Below are positions 16,188 to 25,064 of a DNA stretch of 40,928 nucleotides, one piece after another. The stretch spans positions 1-40,928 of the forward strand of contig CAKVOK010000029.1 in NCBI GenBank assembly GCA_934792465.1, read 5' to 3'. A program made the translations under genes and the position numbers. The notes beneath the pieces are model-generated. The model worked only from the letters and a program-made list of their open reading frames with translations, was not told the origin of the DNA and did no database searches. The DNA comes from an uncultured Clostridia bacterium (GTDB lineage: Bacteria; Bacillota; Clostridia; RUG12999). Within the stretch, counting starts at the first letter, position 1, and each line of letters starts with the position of its first letter.

Positions 16188-16317
16188 GTAGCAAAAAGGC
16201 TTTTAAATGCCGAAAAATCGAATATCATAAGATTTTTCCGCCTAAACATACGCTTTAACGAATTTTACAAATAATTTATCTTGTATTGCAGTTGCCTTTT
16301 TGCGGTCCGGACTTTTC

Positions 16318-16896
16318 TTACATTCCCGTTATACTGCTGTTGCAGAGATTTATAGCCTTTTCCGCTCCGTTTTTCATATATTCGGGCAGCACCTTGACGA
16401 TTCTTTTCGCACACGGCAGAAGAATATCGAAATCCTCTTTTGATAAATACCCCAGCACATGGTCCGCCATATCAATTTTCGGGTTTTCCGGCATACCGAC
16501 GCCGACCTTGATTCTCGGGAATACGTCCGTGTTCAACATATATATTATATCCTTTATTCCGTTGTGACCGCCGGCACTGCCTTTCGTGCGCATCCGGAGC
16601 TTGCCGAGCGGCAGGCTTACGTCATCATAAATAACAATAAAATTTTCTTCGGGGATTTTGTAATAATCGAGCAGCGGCTTTATCGACTGACCGCTTAGGT
16701 TCATGAACGTTTGCGGCTTTACGAGTATCACCTTTTCGCCCTCAATCATTCCCTGACCGTACAGTGCCTTAAATCCAAGCTTGTTTATATTTATCCCATA
16801 AGTTCTCGCCACGTAATCAATCATCTCAAAACCTATATTATGCCGGGTTCCCTCGTATTTATTCCCCGGATTGCCCAGTCCCGCAATAACAAACAT
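16318..16896 (-). CDS. pth: Peptidyl-tRNA hydrolase
   Basis: 192-aa esterase that releases tRNA from prematurely dropped peptidyl-tRNAs. The N-terminus shows the family signature FVIAGLGNPGNKYEGTRHNI (Asn10, catalytic His19). It also carries VKPQTFMNLSG (Met/Asn substrate residues), IVIYDDVSLPLGKLRMRTKG (catalytic Asp) and the SAGGHNGIKDI loop. Length matches bacterial Pth. It has its own promoter and is separated from accA by a terminator. Pth preceding mfd is a common Firmicutes arrangement. Confidence 0.95.
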   Translation of the reverse strand: MFVIAGLGNPGNKYEGTRHNIGFEMIDYVARTYGININKLGFKALYGQGMIEGEKVILVKPQTFMNLSGQSIKPLLDYYKIPEENFIVIYDDVSLPLGKLRMRTKGSAGGHNGIKDIIYMLNTDVFPRIKVGVGMPENPKIDMADHVLGYLSKEDFDILLPCAKRIVKVLPEYMKNGAEKAINLCNSSITGM

Positions 16897-16963
16897 AGTT
16901 TCACTGCCTTTCCGTATTTTTTTACATCAAAAAAGACCACATTTTCATGCGGCTGCTGTTACT

Positions 16964-16992
16964 ATTATACTATATTTTCGAAAAAAAGTCAA
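16964..16992 (-). promoter_or_regulatory. Promoter of pth (and possibly mfd)
   Basis: On the minus strand: -35 TTGACT (16992-16987), 17-bp spacer, -10 TATAAT (16969-16964). The leader to the pth ATG is about 60 nt. Confidence 0.85.
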
Positions 16993-17003
16993 GTGCGGCT
17001 TTT

Positions 17004-17043
17004 AAAAAACAGCAGACGTTTCACGTAGCCGCAAAACGCCTGC
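17004..17043 (-). terminator. Terminator of the fatty-acid operon after accA
   Basis: On the minus strand GCAGGCGTTT (17043-17034) pairs with AAACGTCTGC (17021-17012) with one G-U, followed by TGTTTTTTAAAA. It lies 8 bp after the accA stop. Confidence 0.85.
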
Positions 17044-17051
17044 CGTATATA

Positions 17052-17831
17052 TCATTTGTATGCACCGATTTTTCTGAATTTATCATATCTGTTTCTGAGC
17101 ATATCCGATTCGGATTCGGAGGAAATCTCTTTCACAGCCTTTACAAGCTCGTCTTTAAGATTTGCGCATATCTCTTCGGGCATTCTCTCGCCCTCGGGGA
17201 TTATCTCGTCCGTTATTTTCAGCTCATACAAATCGTGTGCGGTAAGCTTCAGCGCTTCCGCCGCCGCCGGTGCCTGCTTTGCGTCTTTCCAGAGTATGCT
17301 TGCGCAACCCTCCGGAGAAATAACGGAATAAACGGCGTTTTCCAGCATGATTATTCTGTCCGCAACCGAAAGCGCAAGCGCTCCGCCGCTGCCGCCCTCG
17401 CCGGCAACAACAGCTATTACGGGCGTTTTCAGAGTCATCATATCCATAAGATTTTTGGCGATAGCCTCGCCCTGACCCCTTTCTTCTGCGGTTATGCCGC
17501 AATATGCACCGCTGCTGTTGATTATACATATAATCGGGCGTTTGAATTTTTCAGCCTGTTTCATGAGCCTGAGCGCTTTTCTGTAGCCCTCCGGACTCGG
17601 ACAGCCGAAATGACGTTTCATACGTTCTTCAATGGAATTTCCGCGTTCCATTGCAATTGCGGTTACGGGCGTACCGTTCAGCATACCTATGCCGCCGACT
17701 ATGGCTGCGTCGTCCGCAAATCCTCTGTCGCCGTGAAGCTCGATAAAATCGTCAAGAAGATTGTATATATAATATGCGCCGAGATTTCTTTTCGAATCTC
17801 TTGCCGCCATTACTCTTTCATATGCGTTCAC
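17052..17831 (-). CDS. accA: Acetyl-CoA carboxylase carboxyltransferase subunit alpha
   Basis: 259-aa subunit which with AccD transfers the carboxyl group from carboxybiotin to acetyl-CoA, making malonyl-CoA. The start is GTG at 17831, with AAAGGGG upstream and a 4-bp gap from the accD stop, so the two are coupled. Motifs: FIELHGDRGFADDAAIVGGI, GCPSPEGYRKALRLMKQAEK, INSSGAYCGITAEERGQGEA and VVAGEGGSGGALALSVADRI. It is shorter than E. coli AccA (319 aa), as usual for Firmicutes, which lack part of the N-terminal extension. Confidence 0.94.
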   Translation of the reverse strand: MNAYERVMAARDSKRNLGAYYIYNLLDDFIELHGDRGFADDAAIVGGIGMLNGTPVTAIAMERGNSIEERMKRHFGCPSPEGYRKALRLMKQAEKFKRPIICIINSSGAYCGITAEERGQGEAIAKNLMDMMTLKTPVIAVVAGEGGSGGALALSVADRIIMLENAVYSVISPEGCASILWKDAKQAPAAAEALKLTAHDLYELKITDEIIPEGERMPEEICANLKDELVKAVKEISSESESDMLRNRYDKFRKIGAYK

Positions 17832-17835
17832 GTAA

Positions 17836-18639
17836 TCAGCCCCTTTCCGCAGTTTTATTCATTTTAAGTAATTTTACAATTGTTGATTTAAGCTCGTTTC
17901 GCTCGATGATTGCGTCCACAAACCCGTGGTCGAGCAAAAATTCCGCACGCTGAAAGCCTTTCGGAAGTTTTTCTCCCGTTGTCTGCTCTATGACACGTGC
18001 GCCGGCAAACCCGATAAGCGCACCGGGTTCGGAAAGCGTTATATCGCCCTGCATGGCGAAACTTGCTGTAACGCCGCCCGTCGTGGGGTCTGTCAAAACA
18101 GTCAGATAGAACAGACCGGCATCATTATGATATTTCACTGCGCCGCTGACCTTTGCCATCTGCATGAGCGAGAGTATACCCTCCTGCATTCTTGCGCCGC
18201 CGGAGCAGGTAAAGCCAACTACGGGAAGTCCTTTTTCCGTTGCAAGCTCGAATGCACGTGTGATTTTTTCACCCGTAACGGTACCCATGCTGCCCATCAT
18301 AAATTCGGAATTCATGGCGAATACAACGGCTTTTTCTCCGCCTATTTCGGCAGTGCCGCAGATAACGGATTCTTTATCTCCGCTGGATTTGACGGCGGCT
18401 TCGAGTTTTTCCTCGTAATTCGGGAAATTAAGAGGATTTCCGCCGACAAGCTCGCTGTCGTGTTCTTCGAAAGAGTCGCATACAAGGTTTATTCTGTCGT
18501 GTGCGCTCATTCTGAAATATTTGCCGCAGGACGGACAAATCATATTGTTTTCTTTCAGCTTATCAACGCTTGTTTCCGCACCGCACGCCTTGCAGGCCTT
18601 AGTGCTTTGTTCAGCTTTTTTAAATAATTTTTCAAACAT
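17836..18639 (-). CDS. accD: Acetyl-CoA carboxylase carboxyltransferase subunit beta
   Basis: 267-aa beta subunit. The N-terminal zinc ribbon shows C-x2-C (Cys16, Cys19) and C-x2-C (Cys35, Cys38) in KACKACGAE and ICPSCGKYFRM. It is followed by the crotonase-fold carboxyltransferase core (MGSMGTVTGEKITRAFELA, CSGGARMQEGILSLMQMAK, DPTTGGVTASFAMQGDI, GFAGARVIEQTTGEKLPKGF). GGAG precedes the ATG. accB and accC, which normally lie before accD in this operon type, are absent from the window. Confidence 0.95.
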   Translation of the reverse strand: MFEKLFKKAEQSTKACKACGAETSVDKLKENNMICPSCGKYFRMSAHDRINLVCDSFEEHDSELVGGNPLNFPNYEEKLEAAVKSSGDKESVICGTAEIGGEKAVVFAMNSEFMMGSMGTVTGEKITRAFELATEKGLPVVGFTCSGGARMQEGILSLMQMAKVSGAVKYHNDAGLFYLTVLTDPTTGGVTASFAMQGDITLSEPGALIGFAGARVIEQTTGEKLPKGFQRAEFLLDHGFVDAIIERNELKSTIVKLLKMNKTAERG

Positions 18640-18806
18640 AAAATCTCCATTCCGCCGCTATGCGCCGGCATAAATAATTTAATGTAAAATCTCGTATGTA
18701 TATCAATGAATACAGGAGATTTTATTGCACATCGCCGTGTCGGGTGATAGCGATGACTGTTCGGCGGTGCTGTTTAATTTTTAACGTGATTTTTCACGCT
18801 AATCAC
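18640..18806 (-). other. Structured 167-bp gap between fabZ and accD (accB/accC absent)
   Basis: No gene is supported here. Inverted repeats: TAAAATCTC (18685-18693) / GAGATTTTA (18716-18724), a GCAC-CGCCG / CGGCG-GTGC pairing across roughly 18727-18770, and a short CGTGA/TCACG hairpin just after the fabZ stop. It could be a leader or attenuator for accD-accA, an mRNA processing site, or a deletion scar where accB/accC once stood. I recognise no riboswitch class. Confidence 0.4.
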
Positions 18807-19226
18807 CTAATCTTTATCTGCAACGGCGAATGAAAATTCTGCCGACACACATAATTTTCCGTCAACATATCCTTTGCCCTCGGCAAAATAAAACGGCGGA
18901 CGTTCTTTCGTTATAACACATTCGGTTTCAAACAAATCTCCCGGCTTTACGGTGTTTTTGAACTTAACCTTGTTAAGGCCCGTGAAAAGCGTAAGTTTAT
19001 CCTCCGCTATATTATCCGAAAGGCACACGCAGACAGACTGCGCCAATATCTCGCAGAGTATCACCCCCGGAACAATCGGATTGCCGGGGAAATGACCTTT
19101 CAAGAACCATTCGTCACCGGTTATCTTCTTTTTGCCGTATGCCTTGCCGTCTTTGAATTCCGCTTCGTCTATGAGAAGCATATTATCCCTGTGCGGCAGG
19201 ATTTTCATTATTTCTTCTTTATTCAT
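18807..19226 (-). CDS. fabZ: 3-hydroxyacyl-ACP dehydratase FabZ
   Basis: 139-aa hot-dog-fold enzyme removing water from 3-hydroxyacyl-ACP in each elongation cycle. The active-site helix is LKGHFPGNPIVPGVILCE, with catalytic His45 and Glu59. PHRDNMLLID near residue 11 is the usual start of the fold. Length is typical. It begins 7 bp after the fabF stop. Confidence 0.95.
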   Translation of the reverse strand: MNKEEIMKILPHRDNMLLIDEAEFKDGKAYGKKKITGDEWFLKGHFPGNPIVPGVILCEILAQSVCVCLSDNIAEDKLTLFTGLNKVKFKNTVKPGDLFETECVITKERPPFYFAEGKGYVDGKLCVSAEFSFAVADKD

Positions 19227-19233
19227 GGCAGTT

Positions 19234-20469
19234 TCAGTCCTCCGCTTTTGAAAATGCTACGCAAGCGTTGTGACCGCCGAAGCCGAGCGAATTTGAAAGA
19301 GCCAGTTTAATCTCGGTTTTTGCCGCTGTATTCGGTGTATAGTCCAAATCGCAGTCCGGGTCGGCTTCTTTAAATCCTATCGTAGGCGGAACGGTATTGA
19401 AACGCAGCGCCTGTATCGCCGCAATTGCTTCAATCGCTCCGGCTGCGCCGAGCAGATGTCCCGTCATGGATTTCGTAGAGCTTATATGAATCTTATATGC
19501 GTCCTCGCCGAAAGCTTTCTTAATTGCCGTTGTTTCCGTTTTGTCATTGAGCGGTGTGCTTGTGCCGTGTGCATTGAAATACACGGTTTCCGCATTTATA
19601 CCCTCTCCGGCTTCTTTAAGGCATTCTTTTATGGCTGCCGAAGAAGCTTCCGCCTCCGTGTCGGGCGACGTTACGTGGAATGCGTCGCAGGTGCTGCCGT
19701 ATCCGCAAACTTCCGCATAAATCGTTGCGCCCCTCTTCACTGCGTGTTCGTATTCCTCCAGAACGAGTGCGCCTGCGCCTTCGCCCATTATGAATCCGTT
19801 TCTTTCCTTGTCAAACGGAATGGACGCACGTGTTTTGTCCTCGCTCTCGCTGAGTGCCATGCAGTTTATGAATCCGGCTACCGCAAGCGGAGATATTGCC
19901 GCCTCGCTGCCGCCGGCTATGATTGCGTCCGCATAACCGTGTTTAATGGCTCTGTATGCTTCGCCTACGGCTGTCGTGCCTGTGGCGCAAGCCGTGGAAA
20001 CGGATATGCACGGACCTTTTGCGTTAAACTTAATCGCAATGTTTCCGGCACCCATGTTTGAAATCATTTTCGGTATGAACATCGGAGAAACTCTCTGCGG
20101 ACCTCTTTGGAGCATTGTATTATGCTCGCTTATAAACGTATCGAAGCCGCCTATTCCCGAACCGTAATACACGCCGAGACGGTCGGGAGCAATGCTGCCC
20201 GAAATATTGCTGTCCTCCATTGCCTGTGCCGCCGCACATACGGCATACTGAACAAATTTATCCGATTTTCTTATTTCCGATTTTTCCATATATATGCTTG
20301 GGTCGAAGTCTTTCAGCTCCGCCGCAAGCTTCGCTTTAAATTCCGAAGCGTCGAATTTTGTTATGAAATCTATACCGCAGACTCCCTGCACAAGATTCTC
20401 CCAAAAATCTCCGACATTGCAGCCGAGAGGCGTGACTGCGCCCATTCCCGTTACCGCTACTCTTCTCAT
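19234..20469 (-). CDS. fabF: Beta-ketoacyl-ACP synthase II
   Basis: 411-aa condensing enzyme extending acyl-ACP with malonyl-ACP. Catalytic Cys161 lies in SVSTACATGTTAVGEAYRA; the two His lie in YFNAHGTSTPLNDKTET and SSTKSMTGHLLGAAGAIEA. The C-terminal GFGGHNACVAF is typical. Length matches FabF. It follows fabG by 26 bp. Confidence 0.96.
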   Translation of the reverse strand: MRRVAVTGMGAVTPLGCNVGDFWENLVQGVCGIDFITKFDASEFKAKLAAELKDFDPSIYMEKSEIRKSDKFVQYAVCAAAQAMEDSNISGSIAPDRLGVYYGSGIGGFDTFISEHNTMLQRGPQRVSPMFIPKMISNMGAGNIAIKFNAKGPCISVSTACATGTTAVGEAYRAIKHGYADAIIAGGSEAAISPLAVAGFINCMALSESEDKTRASIPFDKERNGFIMGEGAGALVLEEYEHAVKRGATIYAEVCGYGSTCDAFHVTSPDTEAEASSAAIKECLKEAGEGINAETVYFNAHGTSTPLNDKTETTAIKKAFGEDAYKIHISSTKSMTGHLLGAAGAIEAIAAIQALRFNTVPPTIGFKEADPDCDLDYTPNTAAKTEIKLALSNSLGFGGHNACVAFSKAED

Positions 20470-20495
20470 GTAATCACTCCTTGTTATAATCTGCG

Positions 20496-21227
20496 TTACA
20501 TCGCAAGACCGCCGTCAATTCTTATGACTTCACCCGTTATATAATCGGATATATCGTCCGCAAGGAATGCGGCGAGGTTTGCAACGTCTTCAGGCGTACC
20601 GCATTTTTTCAGCGGTATCTGCTGTGTAATGGTGTCGTTTTGAAGGTTTTCCGTCATATCTGTCGCTATAAATCCGGGCGCTATCGCATTGCATCGGATA
20701 TTTCTCGAAGCAAGCTCACGCGCAACGGATTTTGTAAGCGCAATTATACCGGCTTTGGAAGCCGAATAGTTCGCCTGTCCGGCAAGACCCATAAGCGCCG
20801 ACACCGAGGAAATATTGATGATTTTGCCGTATTTCCTCTTGATGAAATTTCGGCTGAACGCTTTAATCATATTAAAACAGCCTTTTAAATTCGTGTTTAT
20901 TACGCTGTCAAATTCTTCTTCGCTCATAGATACTATGAGGTTGTCGCGTGTTATCCCGGCATTGTTCACCAAGATGTCAATGCCGCCGAATTTTTCCGCT
21001 ATATCCGCAGCGGTTTTCTTGCACTGCTCAAAATCCGCAACGTTGCATTTGAAGCATTCGGCCGCAACGCCGTGCTGCAACGCCTTTTCCCGAACTTCAA
21101 CCGCTTTTTGCTCATTGCCGTTGTAAATTATGGCAACGTTTACGCCGCATGAAGCCAGCTTTTCGCATATCGCCGCACCGATTCCTCTCGAACCGCCTGT
21201 TACGACTGCTGTTTTTCCTTTAAGCAT
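20496..21227 (-). CDS. fabG: 3-oxoacyl-ACP reductase FabG
   Basis: 243-aa short-chain dehydrogenase reducing 3-ketoacyl-ACP with NADPH. Cofactor motif TGGSRGIGAAI (10-20), NNAG (88-91), and catalytic Ser141, Tyr154 and Lys158 (INISSVSALM, ANYSASKAG) with family-standard spacing. The ATG overlaps the end of fabD by 8 bp, indicating coupled translation. Confidence 0.96.
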   Translation of the reverse strand: MLKGKTAVVTGGSRGIGAAICEKLASCGVNVAIIYNGNEQKAVEVREKALQHGVAAECFKCNVADFEQCKKTAADIAEKFGGIDILVNNAGITRDNLIVSMSEEEFDSVINTNLKGCFNMIKAFSRNFIKRKYGKIINISSVSALMGLAGQANYSASKAGIIALTKSVARELASRNIRCNAIAPGFIATDMTENLQNDTITQQIPLKKCGTPEDVANLAAFLADDISDYITGEVIRIDGGLAM

Positions 21228-22140
21228 TTTCTTTCACCGCCTGTACCGTTTCAAGCAACGTTTCTTCATTTTCGACAGAATATGTGCGAACGTCTTTTGA
21301 AATCTTGCTTATTAATCCGCAAAGCGTCTTTCCCGGACCTACCTCTATGAAATCGGTAAATCCGTCGCTTATCATATTTTCAACGGTTTCCTGCCATTTT
21401 ACAGGGCTTTTCATCTGCTGCGAAAGCGTTGAAAGCACATCGCCGCCATACGGCTTCGCCGTAAGGTTTGCATATACCGGAAGCTCCGGTGCCGTGATGT
21501 CGTACTTTGCGAGTTCATGTGCAAAATTATCGGCAGCTTCCGCCATAAACGGCGAATGGAATGCTGCGCTTACCGCAAGCGGAACGGCTCTGCCGCCGAG
21601 TGCCTTTACTTCTGCGGAATATTTTTCTATACTGCTTTTAATTCCGGATACAACCGTCTGCCCCGGACAATTGAAATTAACTGCGTATAAAGAATCGTAT
21701 TCTTTCACTGTGTTTTTAACTGTTTCGCTGTCGAGTCTTAATACGGCGCACATTGCCGTATCGTGTTGTTTTGCGGCTTCTTCCATGAATTTCGCACGCT
21801 GTATTACGATTTTAAATCCGTCCGAAACCGAATAAGCTCCGCTGTATGCGAGCGCCGCAATCTCTCCGAGAGAAAAGCCTGCCGTACCCTCGGCGAATAT
21901 TCCTCTTGAATTTAATGCCGTTGCCGCCGCAAGCTCCGTAAGATACATACACGGCTGTGTGTTTACTGTTTGTTTAAGTTCCTCGGCAGTGCCGCTGAAC
22001 GACTGATTCATTGTTCCCGGCCGAATCTGCTCGGCGCTTTCGTAAAGCGCTTTTACTTTGCCGTCAGCGTCATAAAGGGATTTTCCCATTCCGCTGTACT
22101 GCGCTCCCTGACCGGAAAATACAAATGCTATTTTACCCAT
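21220..22140 (-). CDS. fabD: Malonyl-CoA:ACP transacylase
   Basis: 306-aa enzyme moving malonyl from CoA to ACP. VFSGQGAQYSGMG near the N-terminus, nucleophile Ser90 in GFSLGEIAAL and catalytic His195 in SAAFHSPFM. Its start overlaps the fabK stop by 13 bp. Confidence 0.95.
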   Translation of the reverse strand: MGKIAFVFSGQGAQYSGMGKSLYDADGKVKALYESAEQIRPGTMNQSFSGTAEELKQTVNTQPCMYLTELAAATALNSRGIFAEGTAGFSLGEIAALAYSGAYSVSDGFKIVIQRAKFMEEAAKQHDTAMCAVLRLDSETVKNTVKEYDSLYAVNFNCPGQTVVSGIKSSIEKYSAEVKALGGRAVPLAVSAAFHSPFMAEAADNFAHELAKYDITAPELPVYANLTAKPYGGDVLSTLSQQMKSPVKWQETVENMISDGFTDFIEVGPGKTLCGLISKISKDVRTYSVENEETLLETVQAVKENA

Positions 22141-23072
22141 TGTTTTGCTCCAATCAATAATTTTTCGGCCTCGGAAAACATTTCTTCAATAATTTCTCCG
22201 GCACTCTGTTCTTTGTTCACCATACCGGCACACTGACCGGCAAGGAAACAGCCTTTTTTCTCATCTCCGTCAACAACGGCGGCTCTTAATGAGCCTACTG
22301 CCATTTTGTCGAGTTCTTCGTCCGATATTGAGGTATATTCCGCCGCCGCAAGTCCTCTCGAAAACGGCGATTTTATACTTCTCACGGGGTGTCCCAGCCG
22401 CTTTCCCGTGACTATGGTGGACGTATCTTTTGCCTTTAAAACTTTGTCTTTGTATCGGCGGCTTATATTACATTCGTATGCCGTGAGAAATCTTGTGCCT
22501 ACCTGCACTCCGCACGCTCCGAGCATAAACGAAGAGGCAATTCCTCTGCCGTCCGCAATTCCTCCGGCAGCTATAACAGGAATATCAACTGCGTCGCATA
22601 CCTGCGGTACAAGCGCCATAGTCGTAAGCTCGCCTATATGTCCTCCGGACTCTCCGCCCTCGGCAATGACTGCGTCCGCACCGGTACGCTGCATAAGCTT
22701 CGCTATCGCAGCCGACGGCACAACGGGAATGACCTTGATTCCGGCTTCTTTCCACATTCCGATATATTTATCCGGGTTTCCTGCGCCCGTCGTAACGACA
22801 GGGACTTTCTTTTCTGCCGCAAGCTTGGCAATTTCTTCAACGTTGCTGCCCATAAGCATTATATTAAGCCCGAACGGTTTGTCCGTAAGGCTTCTCGCTT
22901 TGTCTATCTGCTCACTTATATAATCAATATTTCCGCTCGCAGCGCTTATTATGCCGAGTCCGCCGGCTTCGGAAACCGCCGCCGCCAGCTCTGCGTCCGA
23001 TATATGCGCCATTCCGCCCTGAAATATCGGATATTTAATATTGCAAATTTCACAAATCGGCGTATGAATCAT
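22128..23072 (-). CDS. fabK: Enoyl-ACP reductase II (FMN-dependent, FabK)
   Basis: 314-aa FMN enzyme of the 2-nitropropane-dioxygenase-like TIM-barrel family, catalysing the last reduction of the elongation cycle. Motifs: YPIFQGGMAHISDAELAAAV, EAGGLGIISAASG, DAVIAEGGESGGHIGELTTM, PVIAAGGIADGRG, MLGACGVQVGTRFLTAYEC. FabK replaces the triclosan-sensitive FabI in many Clostridia and streptococci. No fabI is seen here. Confidence 0.94.
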   Translation of the reverse strand: MIHTPICEICNIKYPIFQGGMAHISDAELAAAVSEAGGLGIISAASGNIDYISEQIDKARSLTDKPFGLNIMLMGSNVEEIAKLAAEKKVPVVTTGAGNPDKYIGMWKEAGIKVIPVVPSAAIAKLMQRTGADAVIAEGGESGGHIGELTTMALVPQVCDAVDIPVIAAGGIADGRGIASSFMLGACGVQVGTRFLTAYECNISRRYKDKVLKAKDTSTIVTGKRLGHPVRSIKSPFSRGLAAAEYTSISDEELDKMAVGSLRAAVVDGDEKKGCFLAGQCAGMVNKEQSAGEIIEEMFSEAEKLLIGAKQWVK

Positions 23073-23096
23073 AATTTCCGCACCCTTTCGTATAAA

Positions 23097-23321
23097 TCAG
23101 TTAAGCTTGGAATCGATGTAATCAACCAAATCTTTAACCGTGTTCAGCGTAACGCTGCCCGGCTGGATTTCGATGCCGAATTCGTCTTCCATTTCCATAA
23201 GGATTTCAACCGTGTCGAGAGAATCAACACCCAAATCCTTGAAGCTTGTTTCCTCTGTGATTGTGCTTTCCTCGATTTCGAGATGGTCTGCCAGTATTGT
23301 TTTTACTTTGTCTAATGTCAT
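23097..23321 (-). CDS. acpP: Acyl carrier protein
   Basis: 74-aa acidic carrier protein. The 4'-phosphopantetheine attachment site is Ser34 in DLGVDSLDTVEILMEMEDEF. A strong AGGAGG precedes the ATG (23331-23326). It sits between fabH and fabK, the usual place in Firmicutes operons. Confidence 0.96.
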   Translation of the reverse strand: MTLDKVKTILADHLEIEESTITEETSFKDLGVDSLDTVEILMEMEDEFGIEIQPGSVTLNTVKDLVDYIDSKLN

Positions 23322-23363
23322 GATAATTTCCTCCTGAATTTTTTTTAATATTTTTTTTGTTTT

Positions 23364-24317
23364 TTACCATTTTATAATGCAAGCGGCACTCGAAAGTCCG
23401 CCTCCGAACGCCGTGAGCGCAACTATGCTGCCCTCTTTCAGACGTCCGCTTTCGTTAAGCTCCGCAAGAGCTATGGGAACGCTTGCGGAAGATGTGTTGC
23501 CGTATTTTTCTATATTAATATAGAATTTATCTATCGGCACTTTAAGCCGCTTCGCCGCAAACTCGATGATTCTTATATTCGCCTGATGCGGAACGATGAA
23601 GTCTATATCCTCAACGGCGATATTCGCTTTTTCCGCCGCTATGCGTATATCCTCAACGATTCTGTTTACGGCAAATTTAAAGGTCTGCTGACCCTCCATA
23701 TGAATATAGGGCATTTCCTCTGCGAACTCTGCAAACGGCGTTGATGTATTGTAATTCGGTATGCGTATAACATCGTCGCCGCCGGCTGTATAAAGCTGAG
23801 AAGAAAGATATCCACCGCCTTTGCCGACAACCGCAGCGCCCGCTCCGTCGCCGAAGATTATGCACGTGCTTCTGTCTTGCCAGTCTATAAGCTTGCTTAT
23901 CCTCTCCGCACCTATGACAAGGACGTTTTTAATGCTGTCCTGCCTGAGATATGAAGCTGCTATATCAAGCGCAAAAATAAATCCGCTGCACGCCGAATTA
24001 ACATCGAAACACGGGCAGCTCGCCCCAATCGCCTTTTCCACCGTACCTGCCACTGTCGGGCATATGGTATCGGAAGAAATTGTTGCGGCGATAATCATGT
24101 CGAGCTCTTCTGCCTTAATTCCGCTTGAAGCAAGCGCATTCTTTGCGGCATTCACAGCAAAATCCGCAGCGGTTTCGCCCGTGGATATTCTGCGCTGCTT
24201 AACGCCCACTCTCTGCGTTATCCATTCGTCCGAGGTTTCCACCATTTGTGACAAATCGTCATTTGTTACGGCATGCTCCGGAACGTAATATCCCGTACCC
24301 CTGATTTTTATTGACAT
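23364..24317 (-). CDS. fabH: Beta-ketoacyl-ACP synthase III
   Basis: 317-aa enzyme that starts fatty-acid synthesis by condensing acyl-CoA with malonyl-ACP. Catalytic Cys110 in DVNSACSGFIFAL, His in FIVPHQANIRII, Asn in KYGNTSSASVP, and the C-terminal VALTAFGGGLSSAACII. It is the first gene of the operon; GGGAGG lies upstream of the ATG. The leader carries a palindrome attributed to the neighbouring TetR regulator. Confidence 0.95.
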   Translation of the reverse strand: MSIKIRGTGYYVPEHAVTNDDLSQMVETSDEWITQRVGVKQRRISTGETAADFAVNAAKNALASSGIKAEELDMIIAATISSDTICPTVAGTVEKAIGASCPCFDVNSACSGFIFALDIAASYLRQDSIKNVLVIGAERISKLIDWQDRSTCIIFGDGAGAAVVGKGGGYLSSQLYTAGGDDVIRIPNYNTSTPFAEFAEEMPYIHMEGQQTFKFAVNRIVEDIRIAAEKANIAVEDIDFIVPHQANIRIIEFAAKRLKVPIDKFYINIEKYGNTSSASVPIALAELNESGRLKEGSIVALTAFGGGLSSAACIIKW

Positions 24318-24339
24318 ATTTGTGTACCTCCCTTCCGTT

Positions 24340-24356
24340 CAGCACAATGTGTGCTG
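24340..24356 (-). promoter_or_regulatory. Operator O1 at the fab operon promoter
   Basis: CAGCACA-ATG-TGTGCTG, perfect 7-bp arms. A putative minus-strand extended -10 (TGA TAAAAT, 24369-24361) lies just upstream with a poor -35, so the site overlaps the predicted transcription start. The same pattern occurs at the tetR promoter (25065-25081). Confidence 0.75.
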
Positions 24357-24405
24357 GGATATTTTATCAGAAAATAATATATTTTGCGTGTTTTTGGAAT
24401 TTCTT

Positions 24406-24420
24406 AGCACACGGTGTGCT
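24406..24420 (-). promoter_or_regulatory. Operator O2 upstream of the fab promoter
   Basis: AGCACACGGTGTGCT, a perfect 15-bp palindrome sharing the AGCACA/TGTGCT half-sites of O1. It lies 65 bp upstream of O1, centre to centre, on the far side of the putative promoter. Confidence 0.7.
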
Positions 24421-24430
24421 GAGAGAAAAA

Positions 24431-25027
24431 TCATTTTGCTTTGACTCCCTCTACGAAATAATTAAATCCCTCCAAAAGGCATTTGGAAGCTTCTTCTTTC
24501 GTCAGGTTACGGCTCACCGCATCAGCATTACACCCGCGGCACAGACACCACAAGAAGTAGCTCAGCGTATCGGTATCGAGGTCTTTTTTCAAAAGTCCCT
24601 TGTCCATTCCGTATTTAAATAGCTGCTTTATCTTCGTAGTCCACCATATGCGGTTGTCCTCGGAAATCGAATCGTGTTCAAAGGTATACTGACTGAAATT
24701 CTTCTTTAAATCATATGTATCCGTCAGGCTGTTCACTATGATACGTTTCGCATATTCAAAGAAATCTTCGTTTTCGGAAAATTCAATCTGAATATTTTTT
24801 CTCATTCGCAGTACAAGGTTTCGGTATACTATTTTCAAAACCTCGTCTATATTATGAAAACGGTTGTAAAACACTCTGTTTGAAACGCCGAGCGCACGTA
24901 TTACGGAGCTTGCGGTTACGCTGTGTGCGCCATTTTCCGTAACAAGCTTTTCGGTTATTTCGATTATATTGTCCGATACGGCATCTGTTATAAGCTCGGT
25001 GCCGGACGTATTGGAAGCTGTTTTCAT
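24431..25027 (-). CDS. TetR-family transcriptional regulator, probable fatty-acid-synthesis repressor
   Basis: 198-aa regulator. The N-terminal helix-turn-helix (residues ~15-62) reads NIIEITEKLVTENGAHSVTA and SSVIRALGVSNRVFYNRFHN, typical of TetR. The C-terminal ~130 residues form the variable ligand domain (NRIWWTTKIKQLFKYGMDKG is visible). It lies directly upstream of fabH on the same strand. Its own promoter carries a palindrome of the same sequence as those at the fab promoter, so autoregulation and control of the fab operon are likely. A FabT/FapR-like role through an acyl-CoA or acyl-ACP ligand is inferred; it is not homologous to FapR (DeoR-type) or FabT (MarR-type). Confidence 0.88.
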   Translation of the reverse strand: MKTASNTSGTELITDAVSDNIIEITEKLVTENGAHSVTASSVIRALGVSNRVFYNRFHNIDEVLKIVYRNLVLRMRKNIQIEFSENEDFFEYAKRIIVNSLTDTYDLKKNFSQYTFEHDSISEDNRIWWTTKIKQLFKYGMDKGLLKKDLDTDTLSYFLWCLCRGCNADAVSRNLTKEEASKCLLEGFNYFVEGVKAK

Positions 25028-25064
25028 AACTTAAATTCCTCACTGCCGATTGATTTATATTTTT

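Noticed and set aside
16078..16194. N-terminal extension of mfd (39 residues)
   Set aside because: Encoded by the 54-bp dispersed repeat; a good ribosome site supports the ATG at 16077.
16947..17867. 306-codon plus-strand open frame opposite accA
   Set aside because: Pure antisense shadow of accA; no ribosome site, low-complexity composition, and accA has full family motifs.
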